A stretch of 15,821 bases of DNA from Candidatus Woesearchaeota archaeon. Its GTDB lineage: Archaea > Nanobdellota > Nanobdellia > Woesearchaeales > SM23-78. A program made the translations under genes and the position numbers. The notes under the pieces were generated by a model. That model saw only the letters and a list, made by a program, of their open reading frames with translations. It searched no databases and had not been told where the DNA came from. Positions within the stretch are counted from its first letter, which is position 1; every line of letters starts with the position of its first letter. The DNA is taken from the NCBI GenBank assembly GCA_016933095.1, contig JAFGBP010000075.1, positions 1 to 15,821 of the forward strand, in the 5' to 3' direction. Below, piece after piece: positions 6,289-13,177 of this stretch.

Positions 6289-6357
6289 TTGCTTCATCGG
6301 AAAGATCACGGCAAAACTACGAGTGGGTATATGAACCGGCTCCAGACCCGATCTTTC

Positions 6358-6630
6358 ATGGATGAGACCTTGATTCAGAAGAGGATAATCGATAAGCTGG
6401 CCAAATTTGTTCCTCCCAAATGGAACGAGTCCCACACCGAAGAGAAGAACATCTTCAAATGTTTTCCAGGGCACCTACGCGGAACAAAGCAAGTGAAAGA
6501 CGCATATGAAGAACTGATCAGAAAAGAATTCATAATCAGGTACAAGAAGACCGGCGAGACCCACATCTCATTGAACATCCGGAAGAAGAAGGAGATCGAG
6601 GAATTCATGGAATCCGGATTATCTCCTTGA
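6358..6630 (+). CDS. Small protein, possible winged-helix fold, unknown role
   Basis: The 90-residue protein starts at MDETLIQKRI. The ATG at 6358 is chosen because TATATGA near 6327-6333 lies about 25 nt upstream, giving a leaderless start. Longer versions from 6289 or 6331 would run back into that promoter. The region GTKQVKDAYEELIRKEFIIR followed by a KKTGETHISLN strand pair looks like recognition helix and wing, so it may bind nucleic acid (inference). The tail is a charged helix. It is divergent from the regulator at 5886-6221, and the palindrome between them suggests shared control. No named family recognised. Confidence 0.65.
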   Translation: MDETLIQKRIIDKLAKFVPPKWNESHTEEKNIFKCFPGHLRGTKQVKDAYEELIRKEFIIRYKKTGETHISLNIRKKKEIEEFMESGLSP

Positions 6631-6648
6631 AATACTTTTTTAATAAAA

Positions 6649-6656
6649 TTTATATA
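6649..6656 (+). promoter_or_regulatory. TATA box of the 190-residue gene
   Basis: TTTATATA is 51 nt before the ATG at 6707. It predicts a leader of roughly 25 nt. GGGGGTT at 6693-6699 is only a weak ribosome site. Confidence 0.5.
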
Positions 6657-6706
6657 CTTGCTTTGAATATCCGTAACCATGTACTTATCATCGGGGGTTA
6701 GCTAAC

Positions 6707-7279
6707 ATGTCAGAGTCGCTTCTTGAAGGGTTGTTGTCAAACATTGATGCCAAAGCAGAGTTGGAAAGGAACAAGGCCAGGTACCTGGTCTCTGTATTAG
6801 ATGAGAACAGGGACCTGCTGGATCGCGTGTTTGATGCCGAACCTGGTTCTGGCAAAACCCCTTCTGAGAGGGAGCTGTTTGACGATCTCTGCAGTTCAGT
6901 CCGCGAGTTGAATGCGCGTTATTCAAATTTCGGAACATGCTATAAGGAAAGCTATGCCTTGAAGGAGGACGTTTGGGTGTGGGATGATCTCTTTCATCGT
7001 TTCGAGAAGGATTACACGCGCGCGCTAGTGCGGCTTGGCTGGGCAGAGTGGGGGAAGAACGAGCTGTCAGACTATGCGCTGACGCATTATGATCTTCCTA
7101 TCACGCTAAAGAATACTGTGAAGCTCATGTTCGGCTGGAAACGCCCAAAACTGACCCCGGCAGAGGCGAGGGAGAAATACGGCATCACGCCTTCTTATAC
7201 CCTGAAAAGGACTCAGGCAGGTTTGGATGTCTTGAACGGTTACTTAAGATCTGTGGGGATGGAACCTTTGAAAAATTAG
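6707..7279 (+). CDS. Hypothetical protein, 190 residues
   Basis: No family recognised. The protein looks soluble, mixed-charge and mostly helical. It has an N-terminal helix pair (residues 1-45) and a central Trp-rich segment (EDVWVWDDLFHRFEKDY and LGWAEWGKNEL). The C-terminus, LTPAEAREKYGITPSYTLKR, has the spacing of a small helix-turn-helix. There is no signal peptide, membrane segment or metal motif. Codon use resembles the surrounding chromosomal genes. It has its own promoter and no close downstream partner (265 nt to the next gene), so it is probably transcribed alone. Confidence 0.75.
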   Translation: MSESLLEGLLSNIDAKAELERNKARYLVSVLDENRDLLDRVFDAEPGSGKTPSERELFDDLCSSVRELNARYSNFGTCYKESYALKEDVWVWDDLFHRFEKDYTRALVRLGWAEWGKNELSDYALTHYDLPITLKNTVKLMFGWKRPKLTPAEAREKYGITPSYTLKRTQAGLDVLNGYLRSVGMEPLKN

Positions 7280-7487
7280 ACGAGTGCAGATATTGCAGAT
7301 CTCACCGACATAGGTTTGAAGAGAGTATCCATCCGTCTCTCATGTTGTCTTTCATGTTGCTTTCCTTATGGTTTTGCTCTTTTTTTGTTTTCCGCATGTC
7401 GCTTATGCTGAGTGTTGGAGGCCGTGATGATTTTGTTTGTATGGGCCTTGATTAATCAGTCTTCTTTTGCGCTGTTTTTCCGTAACA

Positions 7488-7519
7488 TTTAAATATGAGT
7501 TATGAATTCTTATTCATAA
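7488..7519 (+). promoter_or_regulatory. Promoter with palindrome upstream of the DUF5320 genes
   Basis: TTTAAATA (7488-7495) is followed by the 8-bp inverted repeat TTATGAAT-TCTT-ATTCATAA (7500-7519), placed near the expected start site. AAGGAGG precedes the ATG at 7545. TGAATTCTTAT inside the repeat recurs as TGAATTCTAAT (minus strand) at the next promoter. The rest of 7280-7487 shows no gene. Confidence 0.55.
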
Positions 7520-7544
7520 TGAGTTCAAAAAGGAGGTAATAGCA

Positions 7545-7883
7545 ATGCCAGACATGGACGGAAGAGGACCGCGAGGCCTATTCTATCAGACCCAGCAAAA
7601 AGAAGGGTCAGATGACAAGAAGGAAGGAGACCTCGAGAAGACAGCGAGATTAGAAGCCAGAGGACGAGGCGTCGGGCCGTGCGGAGACGGTGTGCCCCAA
7701 GGAGGAGGCCGCGGATACTGCTACGGCGGAGGCCAAGGTCCAGGAAGAGACCAAGGAGGCCAGGGCAGGGGTCTTGGAAGAGGTCGCGGCAGAGGATTCA
7801 GAGGCTTGGGACTAGGCTACTTCAGACGAAGACAGGAACCGCCACAGCCTGAACCCGACTACTCGAAAGACAACAAGGAATAA
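7545..7883 (+). CDS. DUF5320-type Gly/Arg-rich protein 1
   Basis: The 112-residue protein opens with MPDMDGRGPRG, the usual DUF5320 beginning (MP-x-x-DG-x-GP-x-G). A Gly/Arg-rich middle with GVGPCGDG and YCYGGG follows, then an RGRGRGFRGLGLG repeat and an acidic, Pro-containing tail. Its three motif cysteines could bind metal, but this is not shown. DUF5320 proteins are small and uncharacterised; in many anaerobes they occur beside NifX-like and MinD-like ATPase genes, as they do here. A stretch between the opening and the Gly region (QTQQKEGSDDKKEGD) is an insertion relative to the second copy. A strong AAGGAGG ribosome site supports the start. Confidence 0.8.
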   Translation: MPDMDGRGPRGLFYQTQQKEGSDDKKEGDLEKTARLEARGRGVGPCGDGVPQGGGRGYCYGGGQGPGRDQGGQGRGLGRGRGRGFRGLGLGYFRRRQEPPQPEPDYSKDNKE

Positions 7884-7967
7884 GCCCCCACGAATAGATC
7901 CTCGCGCAACAGAAGAAAGCTTGGACAAATCACATTTAACAGATATAAATAGAAGGAGGAATCGAAA

Positions 7968-8222
7968 ATGCCAAATATGGACGGAACCGGGCCTCGAGGG
8001 TTCGGAAGGATGACCGGCCGAGGGCTAGGGCCCTGCGGCGGCGGGATGCGAAGAGGATTCGGCAGAGGTTTTGGCCGCGGACTCGGAAGAGGACGATGGA
8101 ATGAAACCGAAAGGACTCTTAACCTTACAAAGGAAGAGCAGAAGAAAGTCCTTGAAGCCGAGCTTCAAGAAGTCGAATCTGAGAAGCAGGAAATAGAGAA
8201 AAGGCTCAAGGAAATGAATTAG
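7968..8222 (+). CDS. DUF5320-type Gly/Arg-rich protein 2
   Basis: The 84-residue protein has the same plan as the preceding gene: MPNMDGTGPRGFGRMTGRG, then GPCGGG and a GRGFGRGLGRGR stretch. Here it ends in a charged coiled coil (EEQKKVLEAELQEVESEKQEIEKRLKE) that is common in this family and may allow oligomerisation. GGAGGA is placed well before the ATG. The 84-nt gap after gene 1 and the T-run after this gene suggest that the pair forms one short transcription unit. Confidence 0.85.
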   Translation: MPNMDGTGPRGFGRMTGRGLGPCGGGMRRGFGRGFGRGLGRGRWNETERTLNLTKEEQKKVLEAELQEVESEKQEIEKRLKEMN

Positions 8223-8233
8223 CCTTTTCACAC

Positions 8234-8241
8234 TTTTTTTT
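8234..8241 (+). terminator. T8 terminator after the DUF5320 pair
   Basis: Eight consecutive T begin 11 nt past the stop codon. They separate the DUF5320 pair from the following promoter. Confidence 0.5.
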
Positions 8242-8253
8242 CTCTTCGCAATA

Positions 8254-8280
8254 TTTAAATAATAATTTTATTAGAATTCA
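8254..8280 (+). promoter_or_regulatory. Promoter of the methyltransferase/NifX operon
   Basis: TTTAAATA (8254-8261) is identical to the box at 7488. The complement of TGAATTCTAAT follows at 8270-8280, nine bases after the box; at the other promoter the matching element starts eight bases after it. A common regulator for the two units is likely. Confidence 0.5.
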
Positions 8281-8307
8281 AATCCACGACATCCAGAAGG
8301 AAGGGCG

Positions 8308-8805
8308 ATGATGATGCGCAAGAATAAAGTCCGAAAAGATCACCTGACTAACCTAAATAAGATGAGAAAGATCATGCCGCCAACTTACTTCATGGTGCTG
8401 CTGGCCCTTGCTTTCATGGTTCACTTCTTCTTTCCGATAATGAAGATATCAATTCGTCCATACAATTATCCGGGCTGGATTCTGATTGCTTTCGGAATCA
8501 TAATCAACCTGTGGGCAGACTCGCTCATGAAGCAGAAACAGACCACTGTCAAACCTCACCAAAACCCCTCAATCTTCATATCATCAGGACCTTTCAGGCT
8601 AAGCAGGCATCCAATGTACCTGGGTATGTTATCCATATTGCTAGGCACGGCGCTTCTTCTCGGCTCACTGGCGCCATTCATCTTTCCAGCAGCTTTCATC
8701 ATACTCATGGAAACACTTTTTATTCCGACCGAGGAAAACAACATGAAAAAGAATTTTGGAAAAGAATACCTTGATTATAAAGCAAAAGTGAGGAGATGGG
8801 TCTAG
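8308..8805 (+). CDS. Isoprenylcysteine methyltransferase-like membrane protein
   Basis: The 165-residue membrane protein belongs to the ICMT/phospholipid methyltransferase-like superfamily. It has a basic N-terminus, hydrophobic spans near residues 27-45, 55-70 and 105-138, and the family signature GPFRLSRHPMYLG (residues 94-106). The downstream EE (142-143) and GKEYLDYKAKVRRW complete the SAM-binding region. These enzymes methylate small or lipidic acceptors at the cytosolic membrane face; the substrate here cannot be read from sequence. Three in-frame ATG codons stand at 8308, 8311 and 8314. The stop codon abuts the ATG of the next gene, so the two are co-transcribed. Confidence 0.87.
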   Translation: MMMRKNKVRKDHLTNLNKMRKIMPPTYFMVLLALAFMVHFFFPIMKISIRPYNYPGWILIAFGIIINLWADSLMKQKQTTVKPHQNPSIFISSGPFRLSRHPMYLGMLSILLGTALLLGSLAPFIFPAAFIILMETLFIPTEENNMKKNFGKEYLDYKAKVRRWV

Positions 8806-9138
8806 ATGCCCAGGCCAAGGTTATGCAGGAGAGTTATGGCAGAGCCAGGAGTGACTTTCTTCAAGCCAGCCGGCATGCGCCTCATCGAGCTGGAAGAGGT
8901 TGTCCTTAGCGTGGAAGAGTACGAAGCCATGCGCCTGAAGGATCTCGATGGCTTGGAGCAAGAGGAAGGCGCCAAGAGGATGGGCATATCCCAGCCGACT
9001 TTTCACAGGCTTTTGGCTTCTGCCAGGAAGAAGGCATCAGATGCTTTGGTGAATGGCAAAGCCATAAGGATAAAGGGAGGGAACTACACCGCAAGGCGCC
9101 ATGATGAGAGGATTCAAGGGATGTGGAGGAAAAGATGA
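8806..9138 (+). CDS. DUF134 (UPF0251) DNA-binding protein
   Basis: The 110-residue protein opens with MPRPRLCRRV, the typical DUF134 beginning. FFKPAG and LEEVVLSVEEYEAMRLKDLDGL follow, then the helix-turn-helix QEEGAKRMGISQPTFHRLLASARKK. Family members are putative sigma-70-region-4-like DNA-binding proteins commonly found with NifX-like genes. It probably regulates this operon, and the shared TGAATTCTWAT element at 7503 and 8270 is a candidate target (inference). Its last codons overlap the start of the next gene. Confidence 0.92.
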   Translation: MPRPRLCRRVMAEPGVTFFKPAGMRLIELEEVVLSVEEYEAMRLKDLDGLEQEEGAKRMGISQPTFHRLLASARKKASDALVNGKAIRIKGGNYTARRHDERIQGMWRKR

Positions 9139-9485
9139 AGATTGCAATAAGCTCGAAAGGAAAGACACTTGACAGCGAGATAGATGAAAGGTTCGGAAGA
9201 TGCGCTCAGTTCCTCATTGTAGAGACGTCAGCAGGCCAGGCTGAGCTTGTTGAGGCAATGCCCAACGAGGCTGCTAGCCGTGCCGGAGGCGCAGGCCCAT
9301 TCGCGGCAAAACAGCTTGCTGAGAAGAAGGTGGACTGCGTGATTACAGGCGAAGTAGGGCCTCACGCCCAGGAAGTGCTTGACCAGTTTGGGATCAGGAT
9401 TTACAAGGGTGCAGGAAAGGCCAGCGAGGCGCTGGAAGCTTTTATCAAGGAGAATGAAGGGGATTCAAAGGAGGAAGACAGATGA
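9135..9485 (+). CDS. NifX/NifB-C-like iron-molybdenum cofactor-type protein 1
   Basis: The 116-residue protein belongs to the dinitrogenase Fe-Mo cofactor domain family, starting MKIAISSKG with DERFGRC at about residues 20-26. It then has the family's GG/GP-x-AA core (GGAGPFAAKQLAEKKVDCVITGEVGPHA) and an FGI-x-IYKG closing strand. Proteins of this fold bind or carry metal clusters. ATG 9135, four bases before the DUF134 stop, has GGAGG at 9125-9129. A GTG at 9123 would add four residues but overlaps that site, so 9135 is preferred. There is no nitrogenase nearby, so a role in nitrogen fixation is not implied. Confidence 0.9.
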   Translation: MKIAISSKGKTLDSEIDERFGRCAQFLIVETSAGQAELVEAMPNEAASRAGGAGPFAAKQLAEKKVDCVITGEVGPHAQEVLDQFGIRIYKGAGKASEALEAFIKENEGDSKEEDR

Positions 9486-9841
9486 GGATTGCAGTACCGA
9501 CTAATGGGACGAGAGGAAAAGACGAGGCTGTGGCTGAGCACTTCGGACGATGCAGGACTTTCACGATATTGGATGAGAGTGGTGAAGTGGTTGAGGTAAT
9601 AGAGAATACAAGCCAGCACATGGGCGGCACGGGATTGCCCCCGGAGCTTCTCAAGAAGCACAAAGTTGATGTTCTGCTGTGCCCGAACCTCGGGCCTAAC
9701 GCCATAAGGATGTGCGAGCAGTTCGGGATACGGGTATTCATGGCTTGCGGCTCAAAAGCCGAAGACTTATTCAAGGAGTGGAAGGATAAGAAGGCAAAGG
9801 CAGCCACACTGGCGGACGGCTGCGAGGATCACAAGCACTGA
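9482..9841 (+). CDS. NifX-like iron-molybdenum cofactor-type protein 2
   Basis: The 119-residue second member of the same family starts MRIAVPTNG, with AEHFGRCRTF and a conserved GTGLPPELLKKHKVDVLLCPNLGP core. It also has FGIRVFMACG and a C-terminal Cys/His tail (DGCEDHKH) that could bind metal and is absent from protein 1. AAGGAGG lies eight to fourteen bases upstream, and the ATG overlaps the previous stop (ATGA), so translation is probably coupled. The pair may form a heterodimer or act as donor and acceptor of a cluster (inference). Confidence 0.9.
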   Translation: MRIAVPTNGTRGKDEAVAEHFGRCRTFTILDESGEVVEVIENTSQHMGGTGLPPELLKKHKVDVLLCPNLGPNAIRMCEQFGIRVFMACGSKAEDLFKEWKDKKAKAATLADGCEDHKH

Positions 9842-9872
9842 TAAAGCCACCGGATGGAATTGGAGGGAGGTT

Positions 9873-10763
9873 ATGATGGTATTGCGAATAGCCGTGAGCG
9901 GAGGAAAAGGAGGGGCAGGCAAGTCAATGGTATCGACCTCCTTGGCGATTACCCTTGCAAAGCAGCGAAAAGGAAAGGTCCTGCTTGTGGATGCCGATGT
10001 CGAGTGCCCGAATGACCACCTAATAATCGATGCTCAGCTCAAGAAGAGCAGCGAAGTCTTTCAACTCATTCCTAAATGGGACTTGTCCAAGTGCACCAAG
10101 TGCGGCTTGTGCGCCCAGGCCTGCAAGAAAGACGCCATCATCTTTGTGCCAGGAAAGAATCCTGCTTTTGTGAAGAACATGTGCATCGGCTGCGGGGCTT
10201 GCATCAACGCCTGCCCTTCGGGTGCGATATCGTCATCAAAGAAGAAGATAGGGATTATCTCAATAGGAAAGAATCACGGCATCCATCTGATATCAGGCGA
10301 GCTGGTCTTGGGAGAGCTGGCTTCAGGAGAGATCGTGAGTGACTTGCGCTCAAAGGCTGACGAGCACTTCTCTAAGCTTGGTGGCGAGGTTATGGTCATA
10401 GACACGCCTGCAGGCATCGGATGCCCTGTAATCGCCTCTCTTTCTGGGACAGATTATATAGTTGCAGTCACAGAGCCCACGCCTTCTGCATTGCATGACC
10501 TTAAGAGGGTGGTCTTCTTAGCAGAGCATTTCAGGATCAAGTGCGGCATCGTGATAAACAAGCATGACCTCGATGCGGGCTTCTGCAGGGAGATCCATTC
10601 ATATGCGGATTCAAAAAAAATAAAAATAATCGGAAAAATACCTTATGACAAGGATTTCGTGAGTGCAATGGTGAAGATGCGCCCGATAATCACTATGGAG
10701 GGCGAATACGCCAATTTATTTGAATCAATTGTTGAGAACCTTAAGAAGGAGGTGCGTTTATGA
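9873..10763 (+). CDS. MinD-superfamily ATPase with inserted 2[4Fe-4S] ferredoxin
   Basis: The 296-residue protein has a deviant Walker A, GGKGGAGKS (residues 10-18), and the MinD-type VDADVE (39-44). A bacterial-type ferredoxin is then inserted, with two Cys sets: C74, C77, C80, C84 and C104, C107, C110, C114. The ATPase fold resumes, with a Walker B-like VMVIDTPAG and EPTPSALHDLKR. This is the known class of MinD/Mrp-like P-loop ATPases with an inserted ferredoxin, which act in Fe-S or mixed-metal cluster handling. Such ATPases are paired with NifX-like proteins in ORP-type operons. GGAGGGAGG precedes two adjacent ATG codons (9873 and 9876). The stop overlaps the next ATG. Confidence 0.94.
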   Translation: MMVLRIAVSGGKGGAGKSMVSTSLAITLAKQRKGKVLLVDADVECPNDHLIIDAQLKKSSEVFQLIPKWDLSKCTKCGLCAQACKKDAIIFVPGKNPAFVKNMCIGCGACINACPSGAISSSKKKIGIISIGKNHGIHLISGELVLGELASGEIVSDLRSKADEHFSKLGGEVMVIDTPAGIGCPVIASLSGTDYIVAVTEPTPSALHDLKRVVFLAEHFRIKCGIVINKHDLDAGFCREIHSYADSKKIKIIGKIPYDKDFVSAMVKMRPIITMEGEYANLFESIVENLKKEVRL

Positions 10764-11875
10764 ACAAGAGGTTATCATGGTTTTTGGTGTTACTCATGGT
10801 GTTGTTGCAGGTTGTTTCGCTTGCAACTGCCCAGAACGATACCTGCATATATTTCTTCTACGGTCAAGGGTGCCAACACTGCGCAAAGGTGGCTCCGTTC
10901 ATCGAGCAGCTCGCGGCGCAGCATAATGAATTGGACGTGCACACTTTCGAGGTGTACGGAGACCGGGAGAATCTTGTCCTCTTGAACGAGTTCTTTGAAT
11001 CCTACAATATACCTGATCAAGACCGCGGAGTGCCCGTAGTGTTCATAGCAGACCATTACCTCGTTGGAGACGCTCCTATACTTCAGAATCTGGAAGGGCT
11101 CATGGCGCAGTACGAAGGCGCTCCCTGCCCATTGAAGATGGAGGAGAAAGCCTCGACAGGAGAGACGGGCGACAAGTCCCCGACCGAGAGGCTTGGAACG
11201 CTTTCCATAATAACAGTTATAAGTGCTGCCCTCGTGGACTCGATCAATCCCTGCGCCATTGCAGTGCTGCTCATACTCATGAGCGCCCTCGTCGCGGCGG
11301 GAGACAAGAGGCGCGCATTGTACGCCGGACTCGCATTCACGCTCTCGATATACATCGCTTACTTCCTCTTCGGGCTGGGATTGTTCTCTGCCCTGCAGAT
11401 TTCAGGGCTTTCTTACTGGTTCTATAAGGCGATAGGCTTCTTGGCTATCATCATAGGGCTTGCCAACATCAAGGATTACTTCTGGTACGGTGGAGGAGGC
11501 TTTGTGATGGAGATCCCAAGGGCCTGGAGGCCTACTCTCAAAAGGATGCTCGGCGCCGTGACCTCTCCGTTAGGAGCCTTCATCATGGGATTTGCAGTCT
11601 GCCTATTCGAGCTGCCATGCACAGGAGGGCCGTACATCTTCATCCTCGGACTGCTGGCAGAGAAGACAACCATGATGGCGTCCATACCCATACTGCTGCT
11701 TTACAACCTGTTCTTTGTTCTTCCGTTGCTTGTAATAACGGCCTTGATATATACTGGGTTCTCTTCGACAGAGAAAGCGAACGAGTGGAAAGACAAGAAC
11801 ATAAGAATACTGCATTTGGCAGCAGGCTTAGTCATGCTGGTGTTGGGGCTTTTGGTAGTCTTAGGAGTCGTATAA
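10760..11875 (+). CDS. Thioredoxin-fold/CcdA-DsbD fusion membrane protein
   Basis: The 371-residue protein starts with a signal peptide (about residues 1-24, ending ATA). An extracytoplasmic thioredoxin fold follows, with active site C38-Q-H-C41 and cis-proline P92 (GVPV). After a linker come about six hydrophobic segments of the CcdA/DsbD type. They include SINPCA (C165) and CLFELPCTGGPY (C287), the two cysteines that in this family shuttle electrons across the membrane. The fusion should pass reducing equivalents from cytosolic thioredoxin to the outside face. AAGGAGG lies before the ATG, which overlaps the previous stop. Its membership in the operon links the cytosolic cluster-handling proteins to extracytoplasmic thiol chemistry. 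Confidence 0.92.
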   Translation: MNKRLSWFLVLLMVLLQVVSLATAQNDTCIYFFYGQGCQHCAKVAPFIEQLAAQHNELDVHTFEVYGDRENLVLLNEFFESYNIPDQDRGVPVVFIADHYLVGDAPILQNLEGLMAQYEGAPCPLKMEEKASTGETGDKSPTERLGTLSIITVISAALVDSINPCAIAVLLILMSALVAAGDKRRALYAGLAFTLSIYIAYFLFGLGLFSALQISGLSYWFYKAIGFLAIIIGLANIKDYFWYGGGGFVMEIPRAWRPTLKRMLGAVTSPLGAFIMGFAVCLFELPCTGGPYIFILGLLAEKTTMMASIPILLLYNLFFVLPLLVITALIYTGFSSTEKANEWKDKNIRILHLAAGLVMLVLGLLVVLGVV

Positions 11876-11885
11876 GGCCTAAGGA

Positions 11886-12761
11886 TTAGAATAATGCCAT
11901 CTGATGGGTCGGGTTTCTAAGATACTGCGCCCTGTAAGCCTTTCCCAACTGGTCGACGAGAAACTTGGCCCTCGGAAGGGTGATTTGAATCTCGTAATAG
12001 AGGGATTCCCTCTCTATATGCCATTTCTGGAGATCTCTTTCCTTGTTCTCTATCTCGAGCAGCTTCTGGTCGCTTATGACCTCAAAGAAACTTCCAAGCC
12101 TTTCGAACAATCCAATTACCGGCTTATTGTGGGCGAGATGCGTGATTCGCTCTCTAACGTTGGAAATACGCTCTCCCATCCTTCTCATCTCCGCGGTCTG
12201 CGGGTATGACTGGAATCTTTCATGGTTGCCAAGGGATTTCAGTGCCGAACTGACGATCGAAGCTCCCCTAAATAGGAATAGTGCGTTCTCTCTTTGCTGC
12301 GGCTTAGTTGCCTGTTCATACTCTGCCACTGCGCTATAGATAAGGGATCCGTTATAAGAGAAATCACACCACTCTTTCTGGCTGCCGAAGGCATAATCCT
12401 CCAGCCTCTCTTTGAGGGCATCCTTATCTTGGAGTGGACCGGTTGCCTCATATGTGAACAAGTTGTTTAGAGGATTCATGGCAATCTCACGAAGCCTCAG
12501 GTGCCAGCCCAAGTCATAGTTCTTGGACCTGACAGAGCTCTTTCGGTAGTCTTCTGCCATGGTAAGAAAGAATTCCTGGAGCGATACTTCAGTGCCGTCA
12601 CTCTTCACCGCGACAAGCTCCTCGAGTGGCTTGTCTGAGCGTAGGCTATCTACGGCTGCCTGTAACTTTGGCTTCATTTTTGGCCCCTTCTCTTCTCGCT
12701 TTGTTTCATCGCCTTTCTCTGGTCCAACGAACCTGAACATCGCTCCTGGATGCACTACCAT
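11886..12761 (-). CDS. Hypothetical protein, 291 residues
   Basis: No family recognised. The ATG at 12761 is chosen because TTTTTATAT on this strand lies 22-30 nt upstream (leaderless); an upstream ATG would add 23 residues across that promoter. The protein is soluble and mostly helical. It has a short Gly/Lys-rich N-terminal part, then a region (about residues 60-190) with repeated aromatic-rich helices such as SKNYDLGWHLRLREIAMN. A charged coiled coil with ERISNVRERITHLAHNK and LLEIENKERDLQKWHIERESL follows, then a C-terminal helix. There is no signal peptide or membrane span. It converges on the thioredoxin-CcdA gene with a 10-bp gap and no obvious terminator between them. Confidence 0.75.
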   Translation of the reverse strand: MVVHPGAMFRFVGPEKGDETKREEKGPKMKPKLQAAVDSLRSDKPLEELVAVKSDGTEVSLQEFFLTMAEDYRKSSVRSKNYDLGWHLRLREIAMNPLNNLFTYEATGPLQDKDALKERLEDYAFGSQKEWCDFSYNGSLIYSAVAEYEQATKPQQRENALFLFRGASIVSSALKSLGNHERFQSYPQTAEMRRMGERISNVRERITHLAHNKPVIGLFERLGSFFEVISDQKLLEIENKERDLQKWHIERESLYYEIQITLPRAKFLVDQLGKAYRAQYLRNPTHQMALF

Positions 12762-12782
12762 GGCTGGTGGAAGAGGCCCGGG

Positions 12783-12791
12783 ATATAAAAA
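12783..12791 (-). promoter_or_regulatory. TATA box of the 291-residue gene
   Basis: It reads TTTTTATAT on the minus strand. Its near edge is 22 nt from the ATG at 12761. Confidence 0.6.
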
Positions 12792-12938
12792 CTTAGCGAG
12801 TGGCCAGGCAGTTGCGATGCGTGAGAACATAGGGCGGTTTCTTGGAAGGGGGCTTGTTCAGGGCCGGCGCTGGTCGGCTTCATGGTCGTATTATGCGCCG
12901 GGTTGACGCTGTTTTGATTGTCTTTTTTGCCAGAAAAG

Positions 12939-13005
12939 CGTTAAATTTTTAAACGAACACCCTTTTCAAAGGGTTAAACAGAGACAAGAAAAACTTTTTC
13001 AACCC
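12939..13005 (+). promoter_or_regulatory. Clustered inverted repeats upstream of RNase J
   Basis: Three elements are crowded here: an imperfect dyad CGTTAAATTTTTAAACG (12939-12955), ACCCTTT-TC-AAAGGGT (12959-12974), and a nested hairpin. The nested hairpin pairs GGGTT (12971-12975) with AACCC (13001-13005) and GAAAA with TTTTC inside. The last two share the GGGT bases and cannot form together. The full gene-free stretch 12762-13173 otherwise holds two promoters and A/T-rich sequence. Confidence 0.45.
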
Positions 13006-13064
13006 AAATTTTTGAGTAAAAAACTGATTTTTCTTTCTCACAAAACAAAAATAAAAAAGAATAA

Positions 13065-13165
13065 GTTTATAACCTTACAAGATGAGAGCAAAGCTGTCAT
13101 CAGACCTGCCATTAAAGCAATCATGCAAGGCAGACGATAAGGTTATGATCAATAAATATAGAGGT
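13065..13165 (+). promoter_or_regulatory. Proximal promoter and ribosome site of RNase J
   Basis: GTTTATAA (13065-13072) would start transcription near 13097, giving a leader of about 75 nt. GAGGT at 13161-13165 lies eight bases before the ATG. A second A/T box (TAAATATA, 13153-13160) is too close to the ATG to act alone. Confidence 0.45.
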
Positions 13166-13177
13166 AAACTAAAATGA
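13082..13177 (+). CDS. Possible 31-residue leader ORF overlapping RNase J start
   Basis: An ATG at 13082 opens a 31-codon frame (MRAKLSSDLPLKQSCKADDK at the start). Its TGA overlaps the RNase J ATG (ATGA). It has no ribosome site, and the best proximal TATA box would start transcription downstream of it, so it could be translated only from a more distal start. It may be chance. The only support is the exact stop-start overlap. Confidence 0.2.
   Translation: MRAKLSSDLPLKQSCKADDKVMINKYRGKLK

Noticed and set aside
7943..7950. TATA-like box before the second DUF5320 gene
   Set aside because: It is only about 18 nt from the ATG with the ribosome site in between, so a start site would fall inside the gene.
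7545..8222. Repetitive Gly/Arg DNA as a CRISPR or tandem repeat array
   Set aside because: It is protein-coding low complexity without regular spacers.
9135..9841. Nitrogen-fixation genes
   Set aside because: Only the NifX/NifB-C fold is present; there is no nifHDK, nifB radical-SAM part or nifE/N in the window.
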